Assembly (NCBI GenBank): GCA_003999685.1 | Contig: CP021228.1 | Location: 1,488,001-1,552,000 of the forward strand | Length of the DNA: 64,000 nt | Source: Taiwanofungus camphoratus | Lineage: Eukaryota; Basidiomycota; Agaricomycetes; Polyporales; Taiwanofungaceae | Reading direction: 5' to 3' | Part shown: positions 30,180-43,200 of the stretch, piece by piece | Layout of the letters: each line of letters opens with the position of its first letter | Numbering within the stretch: the stretch's first letter is position 1 | Notes under the pieces: model-generated | Seen by the model: only the letters and a program-made list of their open reading frames with translations | Database searches by the model: none | What the model was told of the DNA's origin: nothing | Made by a program: the position numbers and the translations under genes

Positions 30180-33100
30180 ATGTTGCCCTGACACCTACCC
30201 TTTTTCACACTGGGCATAATGTTCATGAAGGGCCTTGACTTCATACTCTTCTTCCCCTTCAACCAGATCAGGTGGCAGTTTCAGGAAGTTGGGTCCATGT
30301 TCTGCCATTTTTTTGTATAGGGTGAGCAGTGACGTATGAAATATCAGGTGGACCTTTCAGGTTCTTGGAAGCTGTAGCTTGTATGTCAGTGGCCTCTTGA
30401 CTTTTGTGATTTTAAAGGGTCTAAGTTGCTGAGGTTTGTGGCCTCTAGCCAAACCTTGTCACCTTCCTGGAAGGGTTTTCAGAGAAAAGAGGTTTATTCC
30501 TCCATCAGCTTCTAGGCTAGCTCCTGTGCTGCAAGGGCCTCCTTGTAGAATTCAGAGATCTGGGTCAGATGGTCCTGGAGTGTGGGGTATTTGTCAGAAG
30601 GTTGTGAAGAGCTAATTGCCTTTGGGTCATACCCCATGATGAGCTTGAATGGTGATTCCTTCCTTCTGGGATGTGGTACCTGATTGTGTGCAAATTTGAA
30701 CTCAGAAATGTGTTTGACCCAAATGTGGGGGTTGTTTGCACATAGGATCCTCCAGGTCACCTCTAGTTCCTGATTGACCCATTCTGTACTCCCATCTGAT
30801 TGGAGATGATAGGCGGTGGACATTGCTGCCTTGACTCCTGTCAGCTTACACCATTCTCGAAATGCGGCCGCTGCAAACTGTGGCCCTCAGTTGGATATCA
30901 TCCGGTCTGGATTGTCTATATATGTTGAGGTGTAGGGCCTCTGCTGTCTCTACCACATTTATGTTTTTGGTACAGAATATGAGTACGATGCCCTTGGTGA
31001 GTTCTCTATTGACCACTACTATGAGCACATTGAAGCCCTGTGACTCTGGCAGGTCAGTGATGAAGTCTACCGATATGTAAGAGAATGGTCTTGAATTTGG
31101 TTCTGTGAGAATGGCCATCAGGAGTGGTTTTGTGGGGTGTGTGTTGATTTTGCTCTTCTGGCATTTGGCACATTCTTCGATGTATTTCTGAATGAATGTT
31201 GACATTCTATGCCTGAACCAGTCCCTTCAGACAATGGCCATTGTGCCTTATGCCCCTGGGTGTGCCATGGCTGATGTGTTCTGACAGAGTTGAATGACTT
31301 CTCAGTGCAGGTCATCATCAGGAGGTATGTAAACTCAATTTTTGTATAAAATTAGTCCCTCCTAAATGCCCCAGTCTGTCAGTTTTGTGTGTGCAAAGCC
31401 TGTGCCCTTGAATGGTGGTATCTTTCCCTGTTTTAAGATGTCAATCGTCTTGATGATCAGATGGTAGCAGTGTCACAATAATGTGCTCTGCCACAGTCCC
31501 TTGGTCAAGCTGGAGTGCTGCCGGACTTGAAGTGGCCACAGTAGACTGTGGGCCACTTACATCATTAGTGGCGGAGCTATTGGACTGGAGTTGAACACAG
31601 GCCACATTAGTTTTGTGGCTGGGTCATATGTTTGTATTGTTCTCTTTTTGATGGACTCTATTGTTCTGTGGTGGAGCCCTTTGTTCTCACCAGCATAAAT
31701 AGTGCCCTGTAGTCCGGAGTAGCCCCCATCTCTGTGGCTTACTTCGGACTCCAGGTATGTAGTAGAGTACATTATTTGAATACATCTCTGTGGCTTACTT
31801 CGGACTCCAGCACTTAGTTGCTGTTCCCTGCGTCTCATTTTGATAAGCAGGATGATGCCTTTGTTGTTGTGCTCTCCATCTGGGTGGTCTGGTCACCTGA
31901 AGAGTGCATCAGCAACTATAAGTCGACTGTCTTTCATGTTTAGTAGTTGCAGGTTAAACTGCAACAAGAATAGCTGCCATTGAGCCTGGCATCAGTTGAG
32001 TCATTGTGCCTCTCAGAAATAGGTAAGGTTCTTGTGGTCTGTGATTACCATGAAGGTGGTGATGTCATTTCTCAAGTACATAGACAATGACCAGCGGCTC
32101 TCTGTCATATACTTGGTAGTTCTGCTCAGCCTCCTTCAGGCTCTTCAAGAGGAATGCTATAGGGTGTAGCCACCCCTCCTCATCAAGTTGTTGTAGCACT
32201 GCACCAGTGGCTACCAGAAAGACATCAGCCTCAATGGTGAATGGTTTGAATGAGTCTGGCATGCGGAAGATCAGCATGCTCTGAAAACACCTCTTGAGCT
32301 CATCAAAGGCTTCCTGGCAGGCTTCAGTTCAGTCCCACTCCACATGCTTCTTCTTGATCACATTCAAGGGGTGAGCAATGTGGGAGAAGTTGTAGATGAA
32401 GTGTCGGTAGTAGTTGGCAAGGCCCATAAATCGTTCTACATCTTTGACCTTGATAGGGATGGGCCAATCTGCGATTCCTGTCAGTTTGTCCTTGTCCATG
32501 TGTACCTGTTCAGATGAGATGGTCATTTTTAAGAACTTCACCTCGACAACATCAAATGTGCATTTCTCTGGCTTTACAAATAGGTCCCTCATTTTCCGCA
32601 TCAAGTCTGAGATGATGTACCATAACAAAAAGTTGCCACAAGTCAGTATCAGTTTCTGATGACATTTTTGTATATGATCAAATTCAGCGGCCAGTGAAGA
32701 TCAGCTGTGTGGATTTTCTCCAGGATGACAGTTGAGGCAATCTCATTCCTGCAGCCACTGTAGAACACGTCTGGTTCATTCCTGGTGGGCTTCCATGTTG
32801 TCAGAGAAAATGAGAATGTTGTTCATATAGATCACAATCCATCCCTCAGCATGTCCTGGAATACATCATTTATCATTCACTGGAACGTGGCCAGCAAGTT
32901 ACACATTTTAAAGAACATGACAATGGGTTCAACAATCTTGTCCTGATTTCCATGTTTTACCATGAATGCTCCCTTCCATTGATTGCCTTTCCTGATTTGG
33001 ATGTTGTTGTACCCATTTTGAAGGTCCAGTTTGATGAACACAGTGGCTTTTTGGAGCCTGTCAATTAGCTCTCCTATGAGGGATAGTGGGTAGGCATCTT

Positions 33101-34176
33101 TAATCGTGCCTTTGTTCAGATATTGGTAGTTCTGGCATGGGCATAAGGTACCATCTTTCTTTTTGATGAAAAAGGCTGGGGATGCCATAGGTGAGTTTGA
33201 TTCCTGGAGATAGCCCTTGGCCAGGTTCTCTTTCAGAAATTTGTCCATTGCCATCTGCTCATTCGGTGACAAAGAGATCACTGCACATTTTCTAGGGACA
33301 AAGTCCAGCCTTAACTCAATTGTGTGAGCTCCTGGATGTTTTATGCCATACATGGAGAGTTGGAGAAGTGTGTCATCTGATTGAGCCCCATTTGCTATGG
33401 TTTTAGAGTCCGCAGCAGCCTGTCTTCATTTGTGAGTGGCTGCTCCTTTTGCTGGAAGATCCTCAGGACTTCTTCTCCTTGCATGTAAGCACACAGTGTG
33501 TCTGAAAGCTCATCATCATCTTCATGTATGGAGGCTCAGCACAAGGGGATTCTGTCCATGGTGGGTTGGCTCATGATCCAGGTATAGTATCCTTGCCATT
33601 CTGTGAGTCAGGCTTGGTCAATTTCAAGTGTCTCTTCCACCCAGTCAATCCAAAGATTGACTTGTGCGAGCCAGGGGTTTCTGAGTATGATGTTGAGTGT
33701 TCTGATGTTAGAGACATAAAAATTGGTCAGAATGTCATTCCCTTCTGGTCATATGCTTTCTTTGACTCAGTGGGTAATTGGTCCTTCTTTGTTTATAGAG
33801 CCATCAATGGTGGTTGAAGTCACCGTTCTGAGAAGTGGTTGAGTGGGGAGTTCCCATTTCCTTACAAAGTCAGGGTGTATTAGATTTGCATCAGCCCCAC
33901 TATCCTTCCAGGGTTGTGGGGGCTACATCTTGTTCCATGATTCAGACTTACATGATGCTGGGTAGTTTTTCCCTGTACCAGGCCATAAGGGCATTCTCCT
34001 TAGTGATTTCAGCCCTGTAGGCCAGCCTGTCGAACTCCTCATTGAAGTCAGTGATGGGCTTGTCATATATGTAGACCAGAATTCATAGTCCGATGGCTGC
34101 AGAGACCTCTTCTTCTATAACTCCAAACCTCTTGATGAATTTGAGGACAATGTTTCTGAAGATGCTGTACTCCCAG
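30180..34176 (-). pseudogene. G3 pol region
   Basis: From right to left on the minus strand: protease-like part, RT (about 32880-33350, CQNYQYLN and LDLQNGYNNIQI), RNase H (about 32060-32330, EADVFLVATGAVLQQ) and integrase (about 30500-31320, CAKCQKSK, SVDFITDLPES, STAYHLQSDGSTE). It is close to the G2 polyprotein over its whole length. A decayed copy, with about ten or more breaks and one solo LTR inside. Confidence 0.8.
31471..31845 (+). mobile_element. Solo LTR-E nested in G3
   Basis: 375 bp, TGTCACAATA...TTTTGATA, with perfect target duplication AGCAG (31466-31470, 31846-31850). This copy fixes the true ends of LTR-E. Confidence 0.92.
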
Positions 34177-36042
34177 TGATAGGTCTGATACTCCTCTGCA
34201 CTCCAAAAGCACCCATTTTTGATTTTCTATGTGCTTTTAGGCTACTCTACAGATCATCAAGACAAAGACCCATGGTCCATGCATTGTAATGCCACTCAAG
34301 AATCCCAGTCAATGTGCCAAAACATCATTATTCAGACTTCGGATATCAGAAGTTCTACAGCACATCTCAGAAGCCTCTATTCCACAGAGCAGCCCCTCAT
34401 ACTCTGTAACGCACTCATTCAGCTTGTCCTAGCATCCCTCTTACATCTTCAGGTTTTTCTTATTGGCCAAGAGAAACTGAGCAAAAGTCCTTCGGTTTTC
34501 GGTCCTCAATCCTTGATTCTTCAGTTTTTGATCTTTGGTCCTCAGTTCTGGTTCTTGGTCCCTTGGTCCAGAGTTCCAGCCTCTTGTCCATGACATCCAT
34601 ATGATACCTTGGTATTGTCTAGGCCCCTCTATGCATTGGCTTGACAGTTCAGCACTCCTAGGTCACTGTCCCTCTTAAAGTCTGATTAGATAGCCCATCT
34701 CCCATGTGATGATCTCTAGATAAGCATTCCCCTCCCTGTTATTAAAATGGGATGCAGGGAACAGCAATTAAGTGCTGGAGTCTGAAGTAAGCCACAGAGA
34801 TGTATTCAAATGATGTACTCTACTACATACCTGGAGTCCGAAGTAAGCCATAGAGATGGAGGCTACTCCGGACTACAGGGCACTATTTATGCTGGTGAGA
34901 ACAAAGGGCTCCACCACAGAACAATAGAGTCCATCAAAAAGGGAACAATACAAACATATGACCCAGCCACAAAACTAATGTGGTCTGTGTTCAACTTCAG
35001 TCCAATAGCTCCGCCACTAATGATGTAAGTGGCCCACAGTCTACTGTGGCCACTCCAAGTTCAGCAGCACTCCAGCTTGATCAAGGGACTGTGGCAGAGC
35101 ACATTATTGTGACACCTGTGCCATTTCCCAGTAACCTTTCTACCACATTCAGAGTTCCTGTTTCATGTCCTACTTCAGTTTAGTTCCCCATATGGTAGAC
35201 TGATCAGTTTCTAGATTTTATGATTTTCAGTTTGTTTTCAGTTTCTTCAGTTTTATTTTGTGTAAGATACTTTGACACCACGGACCCCTTATGTAGTCTC
35301 CTGTATCTACCAGATGGAAGAGAAGATATGTGCTCTCATCTTGTCTCAGAGAATCTACAGACTTGTCCCCCAGAGTTCAGATTTGAGTTTCCCCTGCTCT
35401 AAGGCTTTCCATCAGTCTGACAAGGTTCCCCTTCATTGCATCTATGGCCTCTACGTCCTATGTTTCCAAAGTTGAAGTAACTTTGGTCTAAATAACCAGC
35501 CCCTCTCCTCCTCCTCATCTGGCATGCCTTCACCCTCGTTATACCTCATAGGTATGTGTTGTGTATAGTTCAGTCTATCAGCCATCATCTATGCCAGTTT
35601 TATATCCCATTCCTACACCAGCATCCTTCAGCAGTATCCCCTCTCCCAATTACATCAGTTTTCGGTTATCCTTCGGTTTTCAGTTTATCATTGATTCACC
35701 TTCAGTTTTTCTCGACTCCTTTGCACCTGGCCGACATCCTACCAGCCCACTGCCATTGGATTAGAAGACTATGTTCCTACCTTTCTGGGACTGCTGACAC
35801 CTCAGCATAAGATCCTGTCATGCAGGACTTATTGACCCCTTACTCCTCTGCACACACTAGACCTCTAGGACCCTGACTGTGGTCTAGGTAGTTTCTCTGT
35901 CATGTCCATTTGCTTACCCTTTCCTCTGGTATCTCTCACAGGTATTATACCGCTCTAGCTCTCCCTTCTCATTGGACGCATTGGACCTACTCTCTAGGTT
36001 CATCCCTCCATTCAGGACTCCCTAGATCGTATTATTGTATCA
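34177..36042 (+). mobile_element. X-like repeat (subfamily) nested in G3, with a solo LTR-E inside
   Basis: Bounded by TGATAGGTCT and TTGTATCA. Its last 250 bp match the end of X copy 1 (GATCCTGTCATGCA, CTCCCTAGATC), and the remainder is diverged. About 1.49 kb without the nested LTR-E. Flanks CCAG/CTGG. No coding region. Confidence 0.55.
34740..35114 (-). mobile_element. Solo LTR-E nested in the X-like repeat
   Basis: 375 bp reverse copy with perfect target duplication CCTGT (34735-34739, 35115-35119). Confidence 0.9.
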
Positions 36043-36860
36043 CTGGATTTCTCCTCTGATGAGGAGGTGGGGCTCAAGTGCCCTTTCAGTAAGGATATCA
36101 GCCCATGCACTGGTGTGGTCTTTTAGATGGCCAAAGAAATTGCCAACCTTTTCTCACTCAGAGGCTAAGGCCCATCGCTCTGTGTTGAACCTTCAGGCAA
36201 ACTGGATGAGGAAGTGTTAGGCATCTTTGCATTTTCCAGAAAACTTAGTAATCTCTGGCTCCTTTCAGTCAGGTACTCTAGCAGTCCCTTGTGGAAGGGG
36301 TGTTCCTCTAGAAGAATGTCTCCCTTCAGGGGTCCCTCCCTCAGAGGGTCCTCCCTCAGGTGGTCCTCCTTCTTTAGATGATCCTCCTCCTTCAGATGGT
36401 CCTCCCCAACCAGGTGGTCCTCCTCCACTGGGCAGTTCTCCCCAACCAAGAGGTTCTTCTCCACAAAGTGGTCCTTCCCCACCAGATGGTCCCTCTAGAG
36501 GCCCTCCACCTCCATCATAATATGGCCCTCCTTTACCAGAGGGTCTTTTCTCTCCTGGCCCATTGTTAGGTGGGGGCCCTGCTTCCTCTATCTCTGATTG
36601 GAAAGAGCCTACACCATGAGGCATTTTCAGGGTAGAAGGGGATGTCTTTCCAGTTCCTTTAGTTTCCATTTGTTGTTCTGTCTGTTTAATGTCAGGGTCG
36701 GTCAGCTCTGAGCTGGAGCTTTTATCAAAGGGTGGCTCGGTTTTGTCAAAGATTGTAAAGTGGGCCTGGATGAGAGTGCAATTGGTTGGGGATTGCTTCC
36801 TCTGTAGAGCACAGAGTTGTAATGAGGAGGACACAGCTGCATCGAGCAGACCCTCCAGTT
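36043..36860 (-). pseudogene. G3 gag region
   Basis: Minus-strand Gly/Pro/Glu-rich low-complexity segment (36290-36535, GGPPEGG-type repeats). To its left (36043-36240) is a gag-like helical part with RFNTERWALASE and HTSAWAD residues. It matches the style of Ty3 gag N-termini in basidiomycetes. Decayed. Confidence 0.55.
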
Positions 36861-37736
36861 AGAATTCTTCCTGTAATATCATTGTACGTTCTGATTGTTC
36901 TCTACTTGATATCAATGAACTTTTTCAACGCACATCAGGGTCAACCTTCACCTCGTACTAGAGGATGGATCCAGCTTGCCAACAGCAGCAGAAATCTCAG
37001 GCGCTCAGCAGCCTTTGATAGAGGTTTATGATTATAGGTGCGACTAACTGGAATGAGAAATGCAGATTTAAGAGTACCTTCTGTGCTGTGAGAATGCGGT
37101 GGTTGAGAACTTCATTAAAATCTTCAGAGGAAGTAAGAGACAGAGGTCAGCTTCCCTCCCTACTTGTCAGCCTATCGTGGTTCTCTAACACAGCTTGCCA
37201 AGCGTTGCTTGTTCTGGAGATGCAGAAGCGGGTGTACTGAATTAGCTTCCTTTGTTCAGCTTGAAGAAAGCTGGTGGAGTTATCAGCATGAAGAATGGCT
37301 CTGAGATTGCACTCAGCTCAATTCAGAACCTCTTCTAATATAGAGAGAGTAGAGTCAAATGCTGCATGATCCAGCTTTTCCTCTTGTTTGTAGTTGATAT
37401 CAAAAGGTCATTGATAATCTGTGGTGGTCAGTACTAGTTCTATGAGTATGCTGACTTTGCCTTTTTTGAGACCAATATGGATCTTTAGGCATTGTCTTTT
37501 TGTTGCTTTTTGAACCTGGACAAGTTTGGGTTTGTGAAGTTGTATCCTAATGTTATCAGAGAGTTCACACTGGTAATGCTGCAGAAGCTTAGCATGGTGT
37601 GCAGCAAAGGGACAAGGAGGAATGATGGTGACGACAAGTCACGATCCTTAGTAGTCTTCAACTACAAGCCCTATATAGTCACAATAGTCTTTATGGGCTT
37701 TTTTTAAGTGCAAGAAGATATGTAAAGAAAAGCATG
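36861..37736 (-). mobile_element. G3 leader and probable 5' LTR remnant (Y type)
   Basis: No coding region recognised. The last 150 bp resemble 3380-3531 (CAACTACAAGCCCT and following). Cut at 37737 by an LTR-G. Confidence 0.4.
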
Positions 37737-38256
37737 TGATACAAGCTGGTATCAACGACCAGAAAGCCTCAAACGTGAGGACCTGACTACAAAAGATAGT
37801 AGCAAGGCTTTATGGACACTGCGTATGTCCTCCTGGGTGAAGTCGATAGAGTCGACAAGTACTCAGGTATGAAGCGAGAGGTCGCAAGATACAAGTATAA
37901 GATTGCTAGTGGTAACTAGCTACTTGGTAACCAGATCGAACTTAAGGTCCGACCTACAGAATACAGGGCCTTATATACATATTCTACCCTGCGCACGGAT
38001 CATGGCACGTGGTCTAAGAATCAGCATGAGTAAGCGTAAGTAAGGCGATATGAGCGGACCGTATTAGCAATCAGTAAGCGTAAGATGGAATGTGTAAGCG
38101 GGGCCCGATATGAGTCAGTGTCCATGAGTAACCGGGTCCCATCCGGGGCCCGTACCATAAGCAGCGATGAGTCAAGATGCTGCACGAAGAAGCTGGGCCT
38201 ACCTGAGGCCTGTCCTAGAAGCAAAAGGTCACAGGACCGATTCGAGGTCCAACCGA
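37737..38256 (-). mobile_element. LTR-G copy, minus sense, cut on the right by X
   Basis: Starts TGATACAAGCTGG. About 25 bp of its right end is missing where X copy 2 begins. More CpG is kept here than in the LTR-G copies further left. Confidence 0.75.
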
Positions 38257-38925
38257 TGATACGACCTAGGGGACCCTGGTACCTAGGGAGTGCTCCGCGA
38301 CGTGGCTGTGAGGTAGTGTGATAACTGTGAGGATGTGCGGATAGGAGCTACAACCTGTATGATACCAGGAAACCTGTATGTCTTGTTTTTGTAAGTAGGG
38401 GAGTAAGGGGTCAAGGGTCCTGCACAACAGGATCTTGTTCCTAAGTGCTATACTATCCCTAAGGCCTTGTGAGGCCCTCCGAAGTACGCGAAGTTCTTCG
38501 AGATTCTGCGAAGTCCTTCGAAGTTTTAGCTAAATCGCATGAGCTGACTTCGTAGGTGCTGCGAAGTCCTTTTAGCTAGGGTTAGCTAAAGGGCGTAAGG
38601 TTTAGAGGTTTGTTAGAGCGAGGTGGGCGAGGTTTGGCTAGCGTAGGAGACCTGTAGGAGAGGTCGGAGAGTTCGAGGACGTAGGGAGATGTACTATAGC
38701 CTGAAACTAAGGCTATGGAAGAGTCGTAGGGCTATTCGTAGGACGTAGGGATGACGCAACGTGAGCCTAAGGGTATAACTAAGGCGGAGGCCCACCGGAT
38801 AGGTGCTATAAGAGGTACTGAAGGGCACAAAGTCACGGCGACTTCGTAGATCATAGTGCGTAGTTCGGGAAGCGTAGACGTGGTTCGTAGATATATCGCG
38901 AGCGTAGATGTAGTTCAAAGGTACT

Positions 38926-39497
38926 TGTTACGGGGGGTCTACGCCCGTAGGTGACTACCGTGACGGGGGGTCGTTGAGTAGTCAGGCGTAAAGTGTAAAC
39001 GGGGAGTCAGCCTGGCTGACGACGAGTACACGTCTAAGTCTTCAACCGCTAGCCCAACGGTCTCGAGAGAGTTGCGGGCTAAGTCACAGCCTAAGTCCTA
39101 GTGTAGTCACAGGGATTTAGATGGTCTAAGGCGACCCGTTGAATAGACGAAGGTATAGGGGCCTAAGCCCAGTTCGTAAAGTACAAATGGTAACGACGGC
39201 ACCAAAGTACACAGTGTAACTAAGGAGGACAAGATTGGGGTGCTCCACAGTGAGCCAACCCCTTAAGTACTATGGTGGGTTTAGGGCAAGCCAGCCCTCA
39301 CTCCCACGGGTACCAGCACCTAAGCGTCCATAAGTCAGAGGCCCAAGTGGTCCCTTCTGAGGAACAGTCCATAACTAAGCGGGTGACGGTCAGCCCGTCA
39401 GGAATAATGGTGATAATTGTAAGTGTACACGACCCGCTAGTCCGGTATAGTGAAGAGAAATGAAAATGTATGTTCGCACCATTATCGCCTTGTAACA
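38926..39497 (-). repeat. G2 3' LTR (LTR-D)
   Basis: TGTTACGGGG...TTGTAACA on the plus strand, 572 bp, with inverted TGTTAC/GTAACA ends. Confidence 0.92.
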
Positions 39498-39508
39498 TTA
39501 CCCCCCTC

Positions 39509-40264
39509 TCAAGGACTCATCGCCCCGACGATCGAACCCTCAGCGTCTGACCCCTCTTGTTCTGATTTGACCCTGGCTCGTGGTCGGAGGGTGTTGGACT
39601 GGTCGGAAGGGATATCGTCATCACTGGTATGCATGCAGTCATGGCTCCAATGTCCCATTTGTCGGCATCGTATGCAGAAGGGGGAGTTCCCCCCACTGGT
39701 CGAGCTAGGGGCACCACCAGTGATAGAGTTGGATGGGCCCTCACTGACAGAAGGGGCCTGTGTTCTGGCCTGATGTCGTGGCGGTATCAGGTTGTCTATG
39801 ACGCCCATTAGAGGGGAGCGCATGAGGATGGCGAGCAGGTTGCGGGCTGCTCGGCTTGCATCCATATGGAGAGTGGCCAACTGCCACGTTGTCGGATTGT
39901 TGCCATTTGGCCCAAGGCCTGTTTGCCTTCGTTCGAGTGTGGCCAAGCTGCCAGCCTCTCGCGCGACAATGACCAGTGTCTGGTAAATGTTCGTCAACTC
40001 CCACAGGTCCGGCCAAGCCAGCAGCCGGGTGTCTATTTCTGGCCGAAGATCGGCATCCACCAGGGCCCAGGCAGTGCGATGCGCAAGTCTCCACTGATCG
40101 TACGGATCGTCGGACGCTGCCAATGGGGGCACTGTCTCCTGAATGTTTCGGTATGGGTGTGCGCGTGTGCGTCTTGTTCGTACTCGGGGTGCGAGGTCTC
40201 GTACCCTTGCTGCGCTGTGGTTCAAGTAGACGGATAGCTGTCGGGGGTCTGTATGAGTGGACAT
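39509..40264 (-). CDS. G2 3' ORF with CCHC zinc knuckle
   Basis: 251 residues. It starts inside the C-terminal tail of pol in another frame, overlaps it by about 520 nt, and ends 12 nt before the 3' LTR. Residues 50-165 are probably helical (WRLAHRTAWALVDADL, LWELTNIYQTLVIVARE). Then follows a Ser/Gly linker and a knuckle CIRCRQMGHWSHDC (197-210, CX2CX4HX4C). Helical region plus knuckle is the layout of a Gag or nucleocapsid, yet it lies after pol. Alternatives: an accessory RNA-binding protein, or a frame open by chance in a young GC-rich element. The clean knuckle argues against chance. Confidence 0.6.
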   Translation of the reverse strand: MSTHTDPRQLSVYLNHSAARVRDLAPRVRTRRTRAHPYRNIQETVPPLAASDDPYDQWRLAHRTAWALVDADLRPEIDTRLLAWPDLWELTNIYQTLVIVAREAGSLATLERRQTGLGPNGNNPTTWQLATLHMDASRAARNLLAILMRSPLMGVIDNLIPPRHQARTQAPSVSEGPSNSITGGAPSSTSGGNSPFCIRCRQMGHWSHDCMHTSDDDIPSDQSNTLRPRARVKSEQEGSDAEGSIVGAMSP

Positions 40265-43200
40265 CGTAGTGCCGTGCCTCTGCTGAATGTCGGTTGTATG
40301 CAGCTTTGCAGATCCGGGTGTAGCGGGCGTTGACCTCGGGCCTTGTAGGCAACCTGTTGACCTTCTTATATTCCTCCAGAAGGTCGGGCGAGTTCCTTAA
40401 GTCCGCCTCGGACTGCCATGTATTAGCAGAGTTCGGCCATCCAACCCATTTGATTAGGAACTGCCATTTCCCACGTTGGGCACGATGCCCGTGAATGGCT
40501 TCGACTTCGTATTCTTCATCGCCATCGACTAATTCTGGGGGCGGCCTTGTGAAGTTCGGACCATGTTCCTTGGTTTCCCTGTATGGTGTCAACAGTGATG
40601 CATGGAATACTGGATGTATCTTCCATGCCCTTGGTAGCTGAAGCTTGTACGTTAGCGGTCCTAGGACTTCGGCTATCTTAAGTGGTCCCACTCGCTTTGG
40701 GGAAAACTTCCTCGGGGTCTTTAGGCGGAGGTTAGTTGCTTCTAGCCAAACCTGCGTCCCCTTCTCAAATGGTTGCCATGTGGTTCGAGCCCTTTCTGCC
40801 ATCAACTGTGCAGCTAGATCCTGTGCTGCCAGTGCTTCCTTTCTGAACTCTCCGATGGCTAAGAGTCGGTCCTTGATTGATGGGTACCTTTCCGATGCCT
40901 TTGGTGATCCGATTGCCTTTGGATCATATCCCATAATCAGCTTGAATGGTGACTCCCTTCTTCCAGCATGCGGCACCTGATTGTGTGCGAATTCAAATTC
41001 CGGGATAAACTTTGCCCAGTTATGAGGATTGTTGGCACACAGGATCCTCCATGCAGCTTCGAGTTCCTGATTGACACGCTCAGTGCTTCCATCAGACTGC
41101 GGATGGTAGGCAGTGCTCATGGCCACTTTGACACCTGTCAGCTTGCACCACTCCCGGAACACCGTTGCTGCGAACTGTGGGCCTCGGTCCAATATGATTC
41201 TGTCAGGTAGCCCATATCGCCGGTAAACGTTCTGGTGGAGTGCCTCGGCTGTTCCTACTGCATCGATGGTCTTGTTGCAAGGAACCAGGACTATCCCTTT
41301 GGACAGTTCTCGGTCCACCACTACCATTAGTGCGTCAGATCCACGCGATTCTGGCAGGTCTGTGATGAAGTCGACTGAGATGTGTGAGAACGGCCTGGAG
41401 TTCGGTTCCGTTGGGATGGGTTGCATTGGTGGTCGTGTTGGATGCGTGTTGACCTTATTCTCCTGGCATTTGGCGCAGCCTTTCACGTATTTTTCGATAA
41501 ACGTGGTCATGCCATCCCAGAACCAGTCCCTTCTAGCAATGGCAAACGTTCTCTGTGCTCCTGGATGGGCCATAGCTGGGGTGTCATGGCAAAGTCGAAT
41601 GACTTCTCTGCGCAAGTCATCACTAGGGGGTACGTAGATTCGATTTTTGTACAGAATCAATCCATCCTGCACATCCCAATCGGCCAATGTTGTGTGCGCA
41701 AATCCAGTGCCCTTGAATGGTGGTACTTTCCCCCTTTTTAAAGCGTCAATCGTCTCGATGACCATGCTGTCACGACTTCGGTGTTGCCGGATGCGCTCGA
41801 TGAGATCAACATTAACTGCCTTTGCAAACAGTGTTTCTGGTAAGAGGACAATGTCCTCATTGTCCCTCTCACCCCCTGGATGTCCTGGTCTACGTGATAG
41901 GGCGTCCGCCACTACGAGTCGTTTACCCTTTCGATTCTCCAGTAGTAAGTCAAACTGCGATAGCAGCAGTTGCCATCGTGCCTGGCGTCGTGTTAGCCGT
42001 TGGGCTTCTCTGAAGTATGTCAGGTTCTTGTGGTCCGTTATAACCGTGACCGGGTGCTTTGCGCCCTCCAGGTGGTGATGCCATTCCTCAAGTGCTCGTA
42101 CGATTGCCAGTAGTTCTCTATCATAGATCTGATAGTTCCGTTCTGCTTCCTTCAGCGATTTTGAAAGGAATGCCACCGGGTGAAGTTTCCCATCAGGGCC
42201 CTCCTGTTGCAGTACTGCACCTGTTGCAACCAGTGAGGCATCGGCCTCGATTACAAACAGTTTCTCAGGGTCGGGCATGGTGAGTACTGGGGCCTCACAA
42301 AAATGGCGTTTAAGTGCCTCGAAGGCTGCCTGGCACTTGTTCGACCAGTTCCAAGCTACCCCCTTTTTCTTAAATGCATTCAGGGGGTGGGCGATGTCCG
42401 AGAATCCGCGTATAAACCGTCGATAGTAATTGGCGAGGCCCAGAAATCGTTCCACATCCTTGACTTTGGTCGGTATGGGCCATTCATCGATGCCCCGCAG
42501 CTTGCCAGTGTCCATATGGATGTGGCCCGGTGTGATGGTCATTCCCAGAAACTCAACTTCTTGTACATCGAAGGCACACTTTTCCGGTTTCACAAAGAGG
42601 TCCATCTCCTGCAAGCGTTGCAGTACCCGGCGTGTCCGTTCTCGGTGGATGGTAGCATCATCGGAGTAGATCAGGATGTCGTCCATATAAATGGCTAACC
42701 ATCCTTCCGCAAGCATGTCTTGAAACCCATCATTCATAAGCCGCTGGAAGGTGGCCGGGGCATTGCACATGCCGTAGAACATTACCGTTGGTTCAACTAG
42801 CTTCTTGGTTCCGTGGTGATTCACCATGAACGCTCCCTTCCACTGGTCGCCCTCCCTGATGCGTACATTGTTGTAGCCATTTCGGAGGTCCAGCTTCGTG
42901 AATATGGTTGCCTTTTGCAGGTTGTCGATGAGCTCTCCAATGAGTGGGAGTGGGTATGCATCTTTTACCGTGCTGTTGTTGAGGTATCGGTAATTCTGAC
43001 AGGGCCTGAGTGTACCATCCTTTTTTGCCACAAAAAATGCTGGGGAGGCCATGGGTGACTTTGAGTCCCGTAGATATCCTTTCGCCAGGTTCTCGTCAAG
43101 GAACTTGTCCATCTCTGCTTGTTCAGCCAGGGATAATGCAATTACCCCGCACTTCCTAGGTACAAAGTTAGGCTTTGTCTCCACAGCGTGGTCCCATGGT

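Larger units (their letters stand above)
29952..37736 (-). mobile_element. G3, Ty3/gypsy chromodomain fossil related to G2, interrupted
   Basis: Minus-strand element. The end of its 3' LTR (Y type) is at 29952-30159, followed by a polypurine tract (CTACCCCCCTC on the plus strand). Integrase and RT occupy about 30180-33400, protease about 33480-34176 and gag 36043-36860. The leader and probably the 5' LTR (Y type) lie at 36861-37736. A solo LTR-E (31471-31845) and an X-like repeat (34177-36042) are nested in it. The coding part has many breaks and is CpG-poor. Confidence 0.75.

Noticed and set aside
36290-36535. Short regularly spaced repeats suggestive of a CRISPR or minisatellite array
   Set aside because: Units are degenerate codon repeats for Gly/Pro without constant repeats and unique spacers.
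36265-36834. Gly/Pro-rich protein resembling a collagen or silk-like gene
   Set aside because: It is minus-strand, continuous with G3 gag, and surrounded by other G3 parts; better explained as the low-complexity part of gag.
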